This document shows, one piece after another, positions 48,001 through 60,118 of a stretch of 64,000 bases of DNA. A program made the translations under genes and the position numbers. The first letter of the stretch is position 1, and each line of letters starts with the position of its first letter. This stretch comes from Sinonovacula constricta (Eukaryota; Mollusca; Bivalvia; Cardiida; Solecurtidae), in NCBI GenBank assembly GCA_007844125.1, contig CM017561.1, positions 62,043,256-62,107,255 of the forward strand. The letters run 5' to 3'. Under the pieces are notes generated by a model. It saw only the letters and a list, made by a program, of their open reading frames with translations, searched no databases and was not told where the DNA came from.

Positions 48001-51000
48001 GTCTAAGATTTGATGATTTTCAACAATATCTCAATTTTAAGGTTGTAAAACTCTTTCATCAACTTTTCAAATGTACCAATAAACCCGATTAGGAGTCCTG
48101 CTAAAAATAGACATCAATGTCACAGCAGATGCTGTGGATGAGCCAAAAAAATAAGTGGTCAGATGGTTTCCTTTGTTTAAAAGTAGCTAACTGTGCACAG
48201 TGGCTCAGAAAGGAAATTCATGTTCGAAGTGACGATTGTGACGTTATTTTACTTTTCCGACAGGTGTAGGACATCAATAAACATCATTTTGCAAGATCTG
48301 TTCAAATAACAATAGTTTATTATGTTTAATGAAAATATTTTTGGTCCAAACTGTCGGATACCACCTTTAAACACACAAATAAAGAGGAGACAAATTGGAC
48401 AAAAGCATAGTTTGGCAACCCAGTCGGTTAAAACGAGGTCAGTTGTTGTGTATGATGGATAAGAAATATGCAAGTTTTTATATACAAAAAGACAACAACA
48501 TATATTACAGTAAGAAAAAAACATGTTTTGGTCATACTGAGGCCGGATGTGCTATGCGAGCCAGCCCTCCTCCTTTCAGTCTTTCAACATTCTGTCTCAG
48601 GACGTTCAGTTGGTGGATGGAGGCCCCACTGCGAGACATGAGCTTGGTCAGTTCTATCTGGTCTGCCAGAGTCATGGGAGGGATCGGGGAGGGTAGAAGA
48701 GATGATCCACCACCTGGTCACACAACATAGGGACATTTTCAACTTGACTTGTATTATTATTACATTAATATTTTGCCTTATTGTTATATCAATATTACTG
48801 ATACAGAAATTGTCAATCTATTATCAGACTTTGTTTACAATTATAAATCTGCTAAATTGCAGCTGGATGGAATCAGATGAAAGTTTGAGAATGCTACTTG
48901 GAATGGTTAGTTTAATTGACAAAGCTTGTGATAGAAAAAATGTATTGTTCAAGCAACTGACTAGCTCTAAGCTTGGACTTACAATAAAATGATATATATT
49001 AAAATTAGGATGGCAAATGTTACAGTATCAGCAAAATTCAACTTGAACAAAATCTCTGCTGTGCATCGGTAATTAAAATGAAATATGTCCATATACATTT
49101 GTGGTCATTAGCATATCTTGAGAGACTGTCATCGCAAAGCTTAGTTCAATATATCAAACAAATAAAAAGACGACAATGATGGTACAATATTGATAAATAA
49201 AAGTAATGGTATTTGTGACGAAATAAATTATGGGACACCCGTGGCGTAGTGGAAGAGTCGCCAACTTGTTACTCTTCTGTTTAACCTCTCACGAAAGTTC
49301 AAGTCCCATTTGGGGCGAAGGACTGAATGAGGGAAAGTCTTCCAGTTGACTTGCATGTCATTTATTTGGGTTCTTTCTCCACCAAAATAGCTGGACATCA
49401 CAACAACGATCATAACTGGTTGCTGCCATTTATTTCAAAAACAAACAAAAGAACAACAGAAAACAAAAATAAACAAATATCAACATGCAAATTATTGTCG
49501 CTCCTTCTATGAAAAATGGAGCTTAAAACAAGATAAGATAAACATTAGCTAACATATTCTGTGTATTAGTATAACATGTGATTACCTGGTAACATAACTC
49601 TAACTTGGCTAACCAAAATGTTAAGTGGCTAATAGTTGCCATCTCTAATTATTGTTGTAGCTGCATAGGCTTATCTTTCTTCTGATTTATTTAAGTTATA
49701 ATAAGAGCACATGAATATTTTATCCTAAAAGTAAAGAAAATAAAAGGAATGACAATTGCTGTTGTTTTTTCTGATGACTATTAAGGTTCTGGACCTGTAA
49801 CTACCTTCGATAAACATTGGCACTCGGTATGATCCGGTTTCATTTGAATAGGATTTGTCGTAAAGTTTCGTATTTGCTATTTTTAGTAGTTTTTCACCAC
49901 GTGATATGGATTTTCCATGACGTCATTGGGTTACCCATTTCTCAAAAATGAGGGAACCAGGAGCTCGACAGCGTGATCGTCGAGGGCGATATTGTAAAAA
50001 TAGTGGTTTACCGACAACAAAGTCATGTAAAGTTGAAGTGGATCATAACTATTGTGTTGGTTTCCTGTGTACAGGTAATGCACTGTTTCATCTTGCGTTT
50101 GCGATTTAAATTTGCCTTCGCATGCTAACCGCGAGAGTTAGCGACATGGTTTGACGCTCGCTCACCTTCGTCTGATATTTTCTCGGGATGGCCAGGATGG
50201 ACTTTTAAATGTGTTCAGGGGTCAAAATTGTGAGGGACAACCAAGTGTCACTAAGTCCAAAAGAGTGCTTGACTCGGTTATTCCTAAACTGTCAGATGTT
50301 TTTACGAAAAACGTGTAAAGTGGTTAATTTCAAATATTTCCCTCAAGCCAGCCAAAATCAGTAAAGAGAAGGGTTTCATGTAATAATGAAGAGTTTTACA
50401 TACATATTTCCATCTCTAATACCAACTGTAGGTGATTTTTTGTATAAAGGAGTATAATCTGTAATTGACCATTTTGACGTAATTTTTGCTATAAATTCTC
50501 TTGCAGTTTCATTATAGTAACCTTTACAAATTCTTATAAATTTTATGAGGAACGGTAAAATGCCTTTAGAATCTTATATTATGGGCAGTTCATATTGCAG
50601 AAAATTTTAAAACTAGTTGTATGTGTCTAACTAGCTTCAAACTTGAGATATTTGCTTTTATAGATAGAGTAAATTTTTAAACACACCCAAAAAACTCGGA
50701 TTTTTGCTCGGGGGTACATGTATGCAAAGTTCTGTATTTTTATAAGTACTTGTCCAAAGTGTGATCTTATTGTTCTGATTTATCATGACATGATTGTGTA
50801 ACAGGAAAATTGGTTAAAATTTGAATATAGAGCAGTAGAATTTGAAAAAATGGTACTTTTTCATTTTTTGTTCCAGCACAATTTACGGTGTTTTTTAAAA
50901 ATCAAGGGTCACTTTATAAAAATGTACATAACTTGAGTTACAAACAGTAAACTTCCTAAAAAAATCACCGTACGATGTGTTTTATAGTACAGATTCAAGA

Positions 51001-54000
51001 AACAGTATTATTATAAGGATAGTGGAAGGTCACCATTACAGGTCCAGAACCTTAAATTTAAGAAATGACTGGTGTTTTGTACCAGAAATAAAGACAAGGG
51101 TGGCGTCTTAAAAAGCAATGGACAAGTTTGCTGAAAGTGAGTAAAAGGGAACATTTACCAGAAATGAGGACAAACAGTAGATCCTTGTCAGTTAGCCTCT
51201 CTGCCAACTTCAGTATCTCCATCGCTGCTGTATGGGCGGCCTCATCTGGCAAGTTGGTGATGGCCCCTTCATACACATGCACCTTACTGCCCTCTTTAAC
51301 ACACAGCTCCCTACACACAAAAGATTTTATATAACAGATCAGATCAGATAGTAATTTCACATCCAGAAGGCCATCAGGCCCATGTGGCTACAGTTTACAA
51401 TTTACAAATGAAAATTAATTTATATTAAAGTTGTCATTCTACCTTTTACATGTTGACGATACAAATATATATCCTGGGACAATTAAATTGTAATAGTGAT
51501 ATTTTAATACATTTTAACTTTATACTAAACATGGTATTTTAAACTATTTTATTGTACATTTTCTGCTTGTTTGGTGCAGGATATCATTATTTATACATTG
51601 GATGAATGTCTAGTTTACATCAGATTAATAATAATGAATTTGTAATTTTTCACTAAAATTCAACCCAAAGCATTAATCTTTCATATTTGTTCAATTTAAC
51701 GATTAATAACCATTCAAACAACAGTCATACACAATACACATAATCTAGGCTGTACTACACACCTTGCGGTTTTATTGGTCTATGCAAAAATACACCCTAC
51801 TGTTTCTATAAAAAAAAACTTAACAGAAACCAAACATATAACTAAATACATGTATTCACACTTACTTACATTAGTTATTTATATATATAAATAATATTTT
51901 TACCTTTTTTTTTCATCAACATGTTTAACTCAATAGCTGGGCTAGTTCATACAGAAAATATTGTTTACTGGAATAAGTTCTGCAACAACAACTGTTCAAA
52001 TATCTTCAGATAATATTCACATGAAGCAAATAGTGCTGTCTTCTCTGTGAAAGCATGCCATCCTAATTTTTGAAAGTATGTTACCATAATTATTAAATCA
52101 TTTCATTATAACTATGTCAAAAATCAAGAAAACAATTAGTTTGTATTTCTTTGAAATATTGCCCTATTTTGGTGTTTTTTACATATGATATTTTCCAAAA
52201 TATAAGTCCATCCTGCCATGGAACTATCTTTTTTTACTCTTTTAAAGTGAAAGTTGTTAAAGTGCAAACCCATTTCATTTTTAGCATATATGTCAGGGTT
52301 CAAAGAGAGATTTTCATAGACTATAGACTTAAAGACCCTCTAATATCATTTTCAATTGCATTGACATGGATTAAAACCTATGCATAAACATCTAAGAAGC
52401 TGGAGTCTAACACTTCAGTCAAGGGCGCCTGTCAACAGATTAATAAGGGACACCTGTAACGTAGTGATAGGGTTGCTAACTTGTAACTTATTTTATTGCT
52501 CAGTCTCTTACCATGTGGGTTCGAGTCCTGTTTTGATTTGGGGTGAAGGACTTGATGTTGAAAGTTCTTCTGTGATGCACCAGTGGTTCTACCTAGACAT
52601 TTGTTCTTCTACCAAAAAAACTGGATGGCAATATAATTTCCATAATCAGGCACACTGATGCATTTCAAAAACAAAACAAACAAACATAAACAATAATTAT
52701 AAACTTATCAACCTAAGGTGTCTAGAAAAAAACATTCCAAAGATAAAATTCACACAAGCTTGACTCACATTTAAGTTGAAAACATTCTTGTGAAACCTTC
52801 TTGCTAACTTGCTATGATTTACTTTTATAAATTCTATAAATTACCATAATTTTCTTTTATTGCATTCACTATACCACAAACAGTTTTATGTTATGAAAAT
52901 ACAGTTGTAAATTCTAGTACAATACAATTTATGCACTTACTGTTTGCCTATGGCCTGAAAGAGCTGGTTAGATCCGTGAGGTATGCTGATGACGCCCTCA
53001 ACCAAGTGTTTACCCACAAGACTCTCCAGTGCTCTGGCCATACCCGACACTGCCTTACCAAACCCCACAATGTACACATTATGTTTCAGCTCATACTTCC
53101 TCCCATCCACTGTCAGGCTGTCACCTACAACACAATTGAGGACATTCTCTATTCACACAACCAATGTTAATGTGAGAAACTGTTTACAATTAATAAAAAC
53201 TCAAATGGATTAACGTCTACTCACATTTCCAGTAATCAGCAGAATGGCATCATGGTTTTGAGTCAATAGTGAGATAAAAAAAAACATTTGTCTGGGAAAA
53301 TGAGTTCTACTATGACAATGTATTTAGATCTTGCTCGAACAATAATGACTAAGATTGAGCACATAAATGTGTCTGTGTGACATACTTTTTCATTTATTTA
53401 AACTATCGGTAACTATAATTATAAAAGAAAGTTTAATATAAATCAGTTTAACGTGAAAATCCTCTATCAACATTAAACTAATCTACACATTTTACAACTT
53501 CTCAATGTGAACATATCAGAGGTTAGAAAAGCATGTATAAACAATCATCCTGATCATACCATCTGGACTTAAGGTGACTGCATTCCTAACCATCTGCGGA
53601 GGATAGACAGACTGTACACCTGCATAGAAGATGTCCAGGGCATCCCGCCTGATGTTTTTGTACTCAGACATGTTCTGCTTCTCTATCGCTGAATGGACAT
53701 CAGCTGTTTGATTCTTAAATTGAAGATAAACATTACTTAACACATGCCTCAAGTCATATGCAAGTCAATTAGTTTGTTTTGTTTTTTGTTACATGTCATA
53801 GACACAATTATGGTCATATTCCACACGCCAAGCTTATTATAGGTGGAAGAAGATCCAAGACATATGTCTGGGTAGGAATCACTAGTACACCGCAGTTCAG
53901 CTAGAAGACACCCCACATGAATGCTCTGGACAAGACCAGTGAGGGGTTAACGATTTACAGTCGACTCTAACCCCTCAACCATGGGTACCCTCCATTAGAT

Positions 54001-55065
54001 CAGTTTAACAGGGGACAACACAATAAAGGTATAAAGACATATTTTTTTGAAAGAAGACATTAAATACTATCATGAAGAAGACAGCTTAATTCAGTTGTAT
54101 AAAGAGTACATCATTAACAGATTCGGTCATGGGTTTCAAATAATGTCTGCATAATATCTAAATGATGCAAGGGAGATATTCTATATGTAATAAATAAATC
54201 TTAGAAACAAAAAACTTTGTGAGCAAAATTTATAAGATTTAGGCAGTTTTTGATGATTTCTTAATTAGAGTATACATTAAATTTTTAATGTCCTGTCCAG
54301 GAGTTAGTTCAGATGACCAAAAAAAAATAACAATGAACAACTTTACATGTAATTGCTTTGCACCTTATGTACTTTTTGACTTCTTCATGAAACCTGGTGT
54401 GTAAGTAACACAGAAAAGTTGAAAAAGTAACCTATGGACTGTTTATTCAATATATATTAACAAAAAAAATAAGATAACCTGTCTGTGATTTTAAGAATTG
54501 CTAAAAATGGTTACAAAGTGACAGACAGGGCTATACAACAAAACTTTTCTGATTGGTTGGTCATTCTGACATACAAATGTTCCAATTTTCATTGGTCAAT
54601 AAAGTGAGATAAACAATATGGAGTTTCCCTTTTATAGTCAGTATGAACATGTATTGAAATAAACATCTGTGATATCAATTTTTTAAACTTCCTGAAAACT
54701 AGAGCATTATGTGTCAACATGACAATAAGGCAGACAGATGGAAATGAGCTGAACCTTACAAGGTGTGCCTGGTATGACCAAATAATGATAAGTTATTAAA
54801 TAATGCTTTATAAAAGGTAAACTGTTCAACCTGGTACCAAACAGATGTTTTGTCTATCAATACTTACTATAGATGTGGAATGGCTATGTATATTGATGTA
54901 ACTGGACAGAGTTCTTATGCTAACATAGGAACAATTTGGCCTTCTTGCATTCCTGCACCTTATGTCTTTTGTAGTAGGAACGATGTGTCCTGGGGATGTA
55001 AAGCCCCGAGAACAGGTCACCAGACATCTAGAACACGGTCTGCTCCTTCCAACCTTGGCAAGCAT
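45063..55065 (-). CDS. GLYCTK: D-glycerate 2-kinase (two frame breaks in last exon)
   Basis: GLYCTK phosphorylates D-glycerate to 2-phosphoglycerate in serine and fructose breakdown. Seven minus-strand exons: 55065-54868, 53713-53560, 53124-52941, 51310-51159, 48713-48538, 47177-47052 and 45886-45063. All have GT/AG sites and matching phases (0, 1, 2, 1, 0, 0). Family signatures in order: GFGKAV (about residue 138) and VISIPHGSN in exon 3; [16 protein letters not shown] across exons 4-5; LKGGGLA (exon 5); [12 protein letters not shown] and SSGPT (exon 6); [27 protein letters not shown] (MOFRL domain), [16 protein letters not shown] and GLTGTNVMD (exon 7). Exon 1 (66 codons) starts [16 protein letters not shown] and is Arg-rich without early acidic residues, like a mitochondrial presequence. 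Length would be about 603 residues, longer than the vertebrate enzyme because of exon 1. Exon 7 needs +1 shifts near 45831-45836 (a run of six A in the sense strand) and near 45560-45610. Confidence 0.85.
46765..46872 (-). mobile_element. SINE fragment in GLYCTK intron 6
   Basis: The minus strand reads GGCCTTCCAGCTGACTTGCA, then GGTGGTTCTACCCAGTCATT, GTCTTCCTCCACTATA and CAGCTGGACATTG. This is the body of the SINE family at 49228 and 52446, without the tRNA head. Confidence 0.6.
47408..47685 (+). mobile_element. tRNA-derived SINE in GLYCTK intron 5
   Basis: A-box region AATAGCTCAGGTGGTAGAGC and a perfect B box, GGGTTCAAACCCC, then AAAGTTGGTAGAAGTGGCTT, GCTCGGGGCTA, CATAAGTGCCCC and TATAATGATAGAAATG. 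Homologous along its length to 22280-22528 on the other strand. This is the better preserved copy. Confidence 0.8.
48252..48373 (+). mobile_element. Half copy of the 37306-37760 MITE, in GLYCTK intron 5
   Basis: GTGTAGGACATCAATAAACA through AAACTGTCGGATACCACCTT matches the 37306-37445 end of the full element in inverted orientation. The other half and its terminal repeat are missing. Confidence 0.65.
49228..49440 (+). mobile_element. tRNA-derived SINE in GLYCTK intron 4
   Basis: Head GGGACACCCGTGGCGTAGTG with a decayed B box, AAGTTCAAGTCCC. The body has GGGGCGAAGGACT, AGTCTTCCAGTTGACTTGCA, TTTCTCCACCAAAATAGCTG and GACATC. Same family and orientation as 52446-52680. Confidence 0.65.
49781..51055. 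mobile_element. 1.27-kb DNA transposon with perfect 20-bp TIRs, in GLYCTK intron 4
   Basis: The left end TTAAGGTTCTGGACCTGTAA (49781-49800) is the exact reverse complement of the right end TTACAGGTCCAGAACCTTAA (51036-51055), with weaker similarity further in (ACCTTC). Both ends carry TTAA, which would fit a TTAA target site if the outer four bases are the duplication. No transposase ORF is present, so it is non-autonomous. A plus-strand reading from about 49949 ([20 protein letters not shown] then [16 protein letters not shown]) ends at a GT donor-like site and may be an exon relic. Confidence 0.75.
49949..50075 (+). pseudogene. Exon-like coding remnant inside the TIR element
   Basis: ATG-initiated frame of about 42 codons, basic and cysteine-containing (RYCKNSG...KSCKVEV...YCVGFLC), running straight into ACAGGTAATG, a possible splice donor. 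It could be the first exon of a transposase DNA-binding domain. No family was assigned and no downstream exon was found. Confidence 0.3.
52446..52680 (+). mobile_element. tRNA-derived SINE in GLYCTK intron 3
   Basis: Head GGGACACCTGTAACGTAGTG, B box GTGGGTTCGAGTCCT, then GGGGTGAAGGACTT, AGTGGTTCTACCTAGACATT and ACTGGATGGCAATA. It aligns with 49228-49440 over the whole length. Confidence 0.7.
53815..53935 (-). mobile_element. SINE fragment in GLYCTK intron 1
   Basis: The minus strand reads GTCTTCTAGCTGAACTGCGG, then GATTCCTACCCAGACATATG and CTTCTTCCACCTATAATAAG. These are body motifs of the SINE family at 49228/52446. The tRNA head is not visible. Confidence 0.55.
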
Positions 55066-56072
55066 TGTGTCACGGGAGTAGAAGTGAAGAAGTTACACAG
55101 ATAAGACTGCTCACCTTGATGGTCTGTTGTCTGTACTGTTTTGGTTTATGTCAACAATCAACCTGACATTCTTGATTTAGGAAATGCCATAATTATGTCC
55201 CTTTGTTAAAATAAGGAAGGTCAAGTAGTATATACTATATTGTCAAACGATGCTTATGTCATATTAATTCTTATTCTAAACTGGACTTCTTTTTTCATAC
55301 ACGGTAACACGCCAAACTTCATGAACACAGAACAGACGATATTATTTGTCTACAACTGTTTGTCTCATAGCTCGCATTTCAGATCAACAAATGTCAACCT
55401 TTCATTTTATTTCTGTCATACATTTTAACGTGAAATCGTCCTTTGCTGTATCAAAATTAACCCTTGAAAATGCCAAATTGTTTACTAAATTGACATTTGG
55501 TACCCAGCTGAAGCCGAGTGTCGGCTCTGACTAAGGCCGAAAACCATTGACAATTTTGACCAATCGCGACAGTCTTGTCGGGTACCATGTTTGATCTGCG
55601 TGAGGCCCTAGCTAAGTTTAAGATGTAGGTTTTTATCACAGCTAGTGTTTATGAATCTACACCAATAGCCATTATATTGTCAAATGTTGCTGGATGCCAC
55701 GCAGATTAAGCTTGTCTTTGTATAAAATATGACGCAATTTACTGTTAGGCCAGCCTGAACGATATGCACCTTAGTTTCACTTTAATTAGATTTATAATAT
55801 GCATGTATGTACGTTTTTTTTCCGATTGCCATAGATTGATATATCTATGCATATATTGGTGTAATCCTTATTGACAAAGTTAATCACTATTTATTATTAT
55901 ATTTTAATATTTATTGTGGGTTTTCCAGCATCATTATTTTAATGGGAACACGACAGCTCGACGTTAATTGTGATCTCCGGCACTTTGCCCTTAAAATTGT
56001 ATCGCATATTAGGTGAAATATGCATTCGTGTTGGTGATTGGGATTTGCTCTAACCTTAAATATATAATACTT
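55066..56072. other. GLYCTK upstream region
   Basis: No gene. A CCAAT-type motif (GACCAATCGCG, about 55558) and no TATA box within 100 bases of the proposed start. The promoter is not resolved. Confidence 0.4.
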
Positions 56073-56450
56073 CAGGCGCGTTTCTGCCATTACGCACTTT
56101 ACGCAAGTGCGTAACCTCCGTTCGAAAAATCTAAAATCTAAAAGTACCGAAAGCACTACGAAAGTCGATGCCTTACCCGGGTTAGGAATGCTATATTTTA
56201 TTTTCATAGTTTCTATGTAATAAAAACTTATTACCAGACCAATCACGTTGAAAAGGTTTAAAATAATTAAAGTTATACAAGTCAAATTTTAGTCGTTCAT
56301 ATTTTGCGTTAAGTTCCTCGCGTGTCCGCATTATACCTGTTATTCATTAGAAAAGAACCGAATATATTAAAAAGTATTACTACACAGGCTACACAGGTTA
56401 TTGCCCTTGTAATTGTGCGTAACTTCAAAAACGGCCCAGATACGCGCCTG
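56073..56450. mobile_element. hAT-type MITE, 378 bp, with 8-bp target-site duplication
   Basis: Left end CAGGCGCGTTTCTGCC and right end GGCCCAGATACGCGCCTG are inverted repeats with small differences. The flanks are identical 8-mers, TAATACTT (56065-56072 and 56451-56458). An 8-bp duplication and ends starting CAG fit the hAT superfamily. Inside the left end is a perfect hairpin, TTACGCACTT/AAGTGCGTAA with a 5-base loop (56090-56114), and TTACGCAC recurs inverted near the right end. No ORF. Confidence 0.85.
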
Positions 56451-56458
56451 TAATACTT

Positions 56459-57552
56459 TCCTCCCCTTCAATTAAATATATAAAAAAAAATACACAATTA
56501 GATGCAGAAAAGGGCCAGCTAATGTATTAAATGAGAAAGAGTGGGAACACCGTTTTATAATTATATACATTCTACTCTCTAATCTTATTCTCATGTATGT
56601 ATTCCAGGCCAAGTATATGTATATGACTAAACTTGACCAATATCTTGTTACAAGAAATACAAATAAAGAGGTCAGTGAATGAGTGTAGGGTTAAACCAAA
56701 AACCTAATTAGATAGATCTAAAATTGCATAGGAGTTCCTTAAGTGAATTGAAATATTTTTATAGGTTTGAGGATCTATGAGAGCTGAGCTGAAATCCCTT
56801 TCAATAAAAAACAACAACACAAAAGTCAATATACTTGTTGGTGCAAGTGGTAAAATATTTATAATTATGGTGGGAATTTTTCGTTGTTATTAAGGTTATT
56901 TTAAGAAGAAACGGTGTTCAGAAATTGCATTACGTTATGTTTCATGTAGTCCACCGATATACAGTAAGTCCTTAAAAACATACACAAAAAACAACAACAA
57001 CAAACAACAACAAAAGCCCACCTCTATGAGTTTAAAGTAATAAGACATTTACGGCATAAATGTAATGCCTAAAATTGACTATGATGTATGATCCCATAAA
57101 CATTTAGCATAATTTCAATTCACAATATCTTTAATATGTATTTAGCTACATGACTGTTGTTTTGCATGACACATTAACTTAGGTATTTTGGGCTTAAAAT
57201 CACATTTAAACTTCATAAATAAGCTTATTTTAATTGGTATAAAAATTGTAACTTGACTTCTTTGAGCTTAAAGTTACATTGAAACTTCATTAATATGCTT
57301 ATTTTTATTGGTATGAAAATTGTGACTGGTTGGTGAATACGGGCCTTAACATATCGGTGCGGAAGTAACTTAAAGCGGTACTCCTGTGTGCGCGCGATCG
57401 TGTGTGTATGCGCACGCATGCGAAAGGATGTGCGTGTGTGTGTATATAGATTTAATTGATGATATAATGCCTAGATCTAGAAGTGTTCGCGTGTTCACAT
57501 GGATTATTCTAGTCATACAAACGCCGCCCCCTCCCCCCCCCCCCCCCACCAT
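56459..57552. other. Intergenic, short tandem duplication only
   Basis: A 74-bp unit (CTTAAAATCACATTTAAACT...) at 57193 is repeated at 57267 with changes. A poly-C run lies at about 57522-57548. No gene was seen. Confidence 0.5.
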
Positions 57553-58465
57553 TATATATATCTTTATTCCTCCATTTAAGAAGATACAAGAAATACATAC
57601 ATATAAGTTTACAAACTGAACAAACATGCAACTTTACTCAGACAAACAAATGAAAAACAAGTTTATGCATGTAAGAATTTAAGAAATTACAGAGAGAACA
57701 ACATATGAATACAAGAAATAGGGTAACACTTAAAAAGATCAATAAAACAGTCAAACAAATGCGCAATAAATAGGCGCTACAATCTTTTATATAATGCGGT
57801 TAAATATAAGGGCACATGAAAAAACAGCAGAAAAAGTCTTGAAAAGAAAATGCGCAATGATCGATAAACTCAGTGAAAAACACGCGGACAGACAGACAAT
57901 CAGAGTGACAGACAGAAAGACAGACACACAGACAGACCAACAAACAGAGTGATAGACAGAAATACAGATAGACAATCAAACAGACACACTGACAGACCCA
58001 CAGACAGTCATTCCTACAGATCGACATTCTGACAAAACAGACAGGCAGGCAGACAGACAGATAAAAAGGCTGATGTAATAATACAAATATACCCAGCAAA
58101 AGAATCAATACATGTATAATCAAATTTCAAACGCGTGAACAAACAAAGACTATATACATGTAGTACAAATGCATATAACCTATGTGTAAAGTATAAATAA
58201 CATATATAAGCACGCATATGATCAGTGGTAGAACGCTATAGAGTGACCTTGCCGAAACTAAACACAAGATCAGAAAGCGTTATATATTTATATATATTTC
58301 AGAAAATACAACGTTGAACAAAATCAATGTGGCAACCATTGAATGACCCAGACAACAAATTTAAATTACATACAGTTTGCATGTTATACTATTGGTATGA
58401 CAATGATGATAGTAAAAGATAAGTTGAAATATATAAATAACATTATTTACTTGAGAAATGTAATG
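57553..58465 (-). mobile_element. Probable 3' UTR of the split non-LTR element
   Basis: Follows the stop of the reverse-transcriptase ORF at 58466. It includes a degenerate (TCTG)n stretch (plus 57882-58060, CAGA repeats) and may end at AATAAAGATATATATAA on the minus strand near 57553. The end point is inferred. Confidence 0.4.
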
Positions 58466-60118
58466 CTAAGCATGCAGACAATCAGTATGTATATTTTCAT
58501 ATTTGCTGTAATGCAGCCAGGCTATGTGAATTTGTTTGAATATTACATCCAAAAAATAATCATAGTTACATTTTAAATGCAACTCTACAATAGAGCAATA
58601 CATACCTAACAAGATATTAACAAGACAATGTCTATCAAGTGAATTAAGAAAGTAACAAATGCTTGATCCAAATACAACATTGATATAATCAAGTAATTTT
58701 GTTCTGAACGTACGTAATACAGGACAATCCAAAATTATGTGGTCGGTAAGACAAATATCACCCGTTAGACCGTTGCATTTTGAACAAGTTTCATTAAAAC
58801 GAGATGTAAAGGCTATAAACCTGGCAATCGTCTTGCAGTACGATACTTTGTAAGGATGCCTGGAAGCATATGCCCAGATATAAGACAGTCTATATTGATT
58901 ATGGAGAGACCTAAATCTGCCAAAATCAGAGTTCGAAATATTATTTAACCAAATAGACACTTCCCTGTTCCACACCGCTTTCTTAATGGTCGCTTTCCAA
59001 TTAAGTTTGGCAGGAAAATCACCAGTATCTAAATAATAGTTAAGCCAGTGCGTGAGTGAGTATTTCTTTAATACGTTTTGGATATCATAGCAGTAGCCGT
59101 GGGTTGATATTTTAAGTCTAAATTGAGCCCATCTATAAATAAAAACCCTTTTTACGGTAGACTTCGGACACAATCTACACAGTTGACCAAATAATGTTAG
59201 TTTTTTAAGATCTAATTCCGATTCCAAGGACAGACAACCAACAAGACTGAGGGCAATATCAGTTCGTGTACGCAAAGGTAGGCTTTGGAATGATTTAATA
59301 CACATTCGGTGAGCACGCTCAAGGGTGCACAACTCCGACTGTGTTAAGTTGAATAGACATTCGGCTCCGTAAAGTGCCTTAGGGAGCACGATGTGGCAAT
59401 AAATGTTTTTACAGGTAGCTGGACTTAAGCCGTTGTCATGAAAGGCACAATTAAGTAAGCTAAAATATGTCTTTCTTATTCGAGTAGAATACGTTATAGC
59501 ACGTGTATGCTTTAAGTAGCTCGGTGCCATTAAAACCCCTAGGTGTGTGTATTCTAATACCTCTTGTATTGTATTGCTACCCAAGTAAAACTTTCTTCGT
59601 GCCTTTAAGGCCGCATTCTTTGTTTCGTTAAATACAATTATTCCACATTTAGATGAATTATATTGGAATCTCCATTTACGTGAGTATTCATAACACGTAT
59701 CAATCATTGATTGTAGGCCAGTTATCGAAATAGATAATAGTAACATGTCGTCAGCGACTGTTGGTGTGCATGAGCAGATGTTGCCTATTGATAAACCACC
59801 AGAAATTTTAGTCAACTTAATAATCAAGTCGTTAATGTAAATGAGATACAAAAACGGTGACCAGGCTCCTCCTTGAGCGGTTCCCAGCAGCACCGGGAAC
59901 CAGTCTGACTTATAGCCATTCATCATAACACAACTAAACATATCGGTGTGCATGGCCACTACTGAGTGCCAGAGTCGACCTGAAATGCCCAATTTATGCA
60001 GTTTATAGAATAAGCCATCGTGCCACACCTTGTCAAAGGCGGTCATTGTATCAAGAAAACATGCGAAGAGTTTACTATTATTTTCTTTGCAAAATAATTC
60101 ACATTCCTTGACTAGATA
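58466..60118 (-). pseudogene. Non-LTR reverse transcriptase, 5'-truncated or interrupted
   Basis: The frame is open from the junction at about 60118 to a stop at 58466; the first ATG (60046) is inside the RT domain. Visible RT blocks: FLDTMTAFDKVWHDGLFYKL, GTAQGGAWSPFLYLIYINDL, and the catalytic region TPTVADDMLLLS, where the usual F of FADD is V. The C-terminal part has a Cys/His cluster, CSKCNGLTGDICLTDHIILD then CPVL, common in LINE tails. The 5' half (endonuclease and RT start) is missing because a second element abuts at 60119. The family lies among the CR1/jockey-like APE-type LINEs but was not resolved. The sequence differs clearly from the neighbouring element's RT. Confidence 0.85.
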
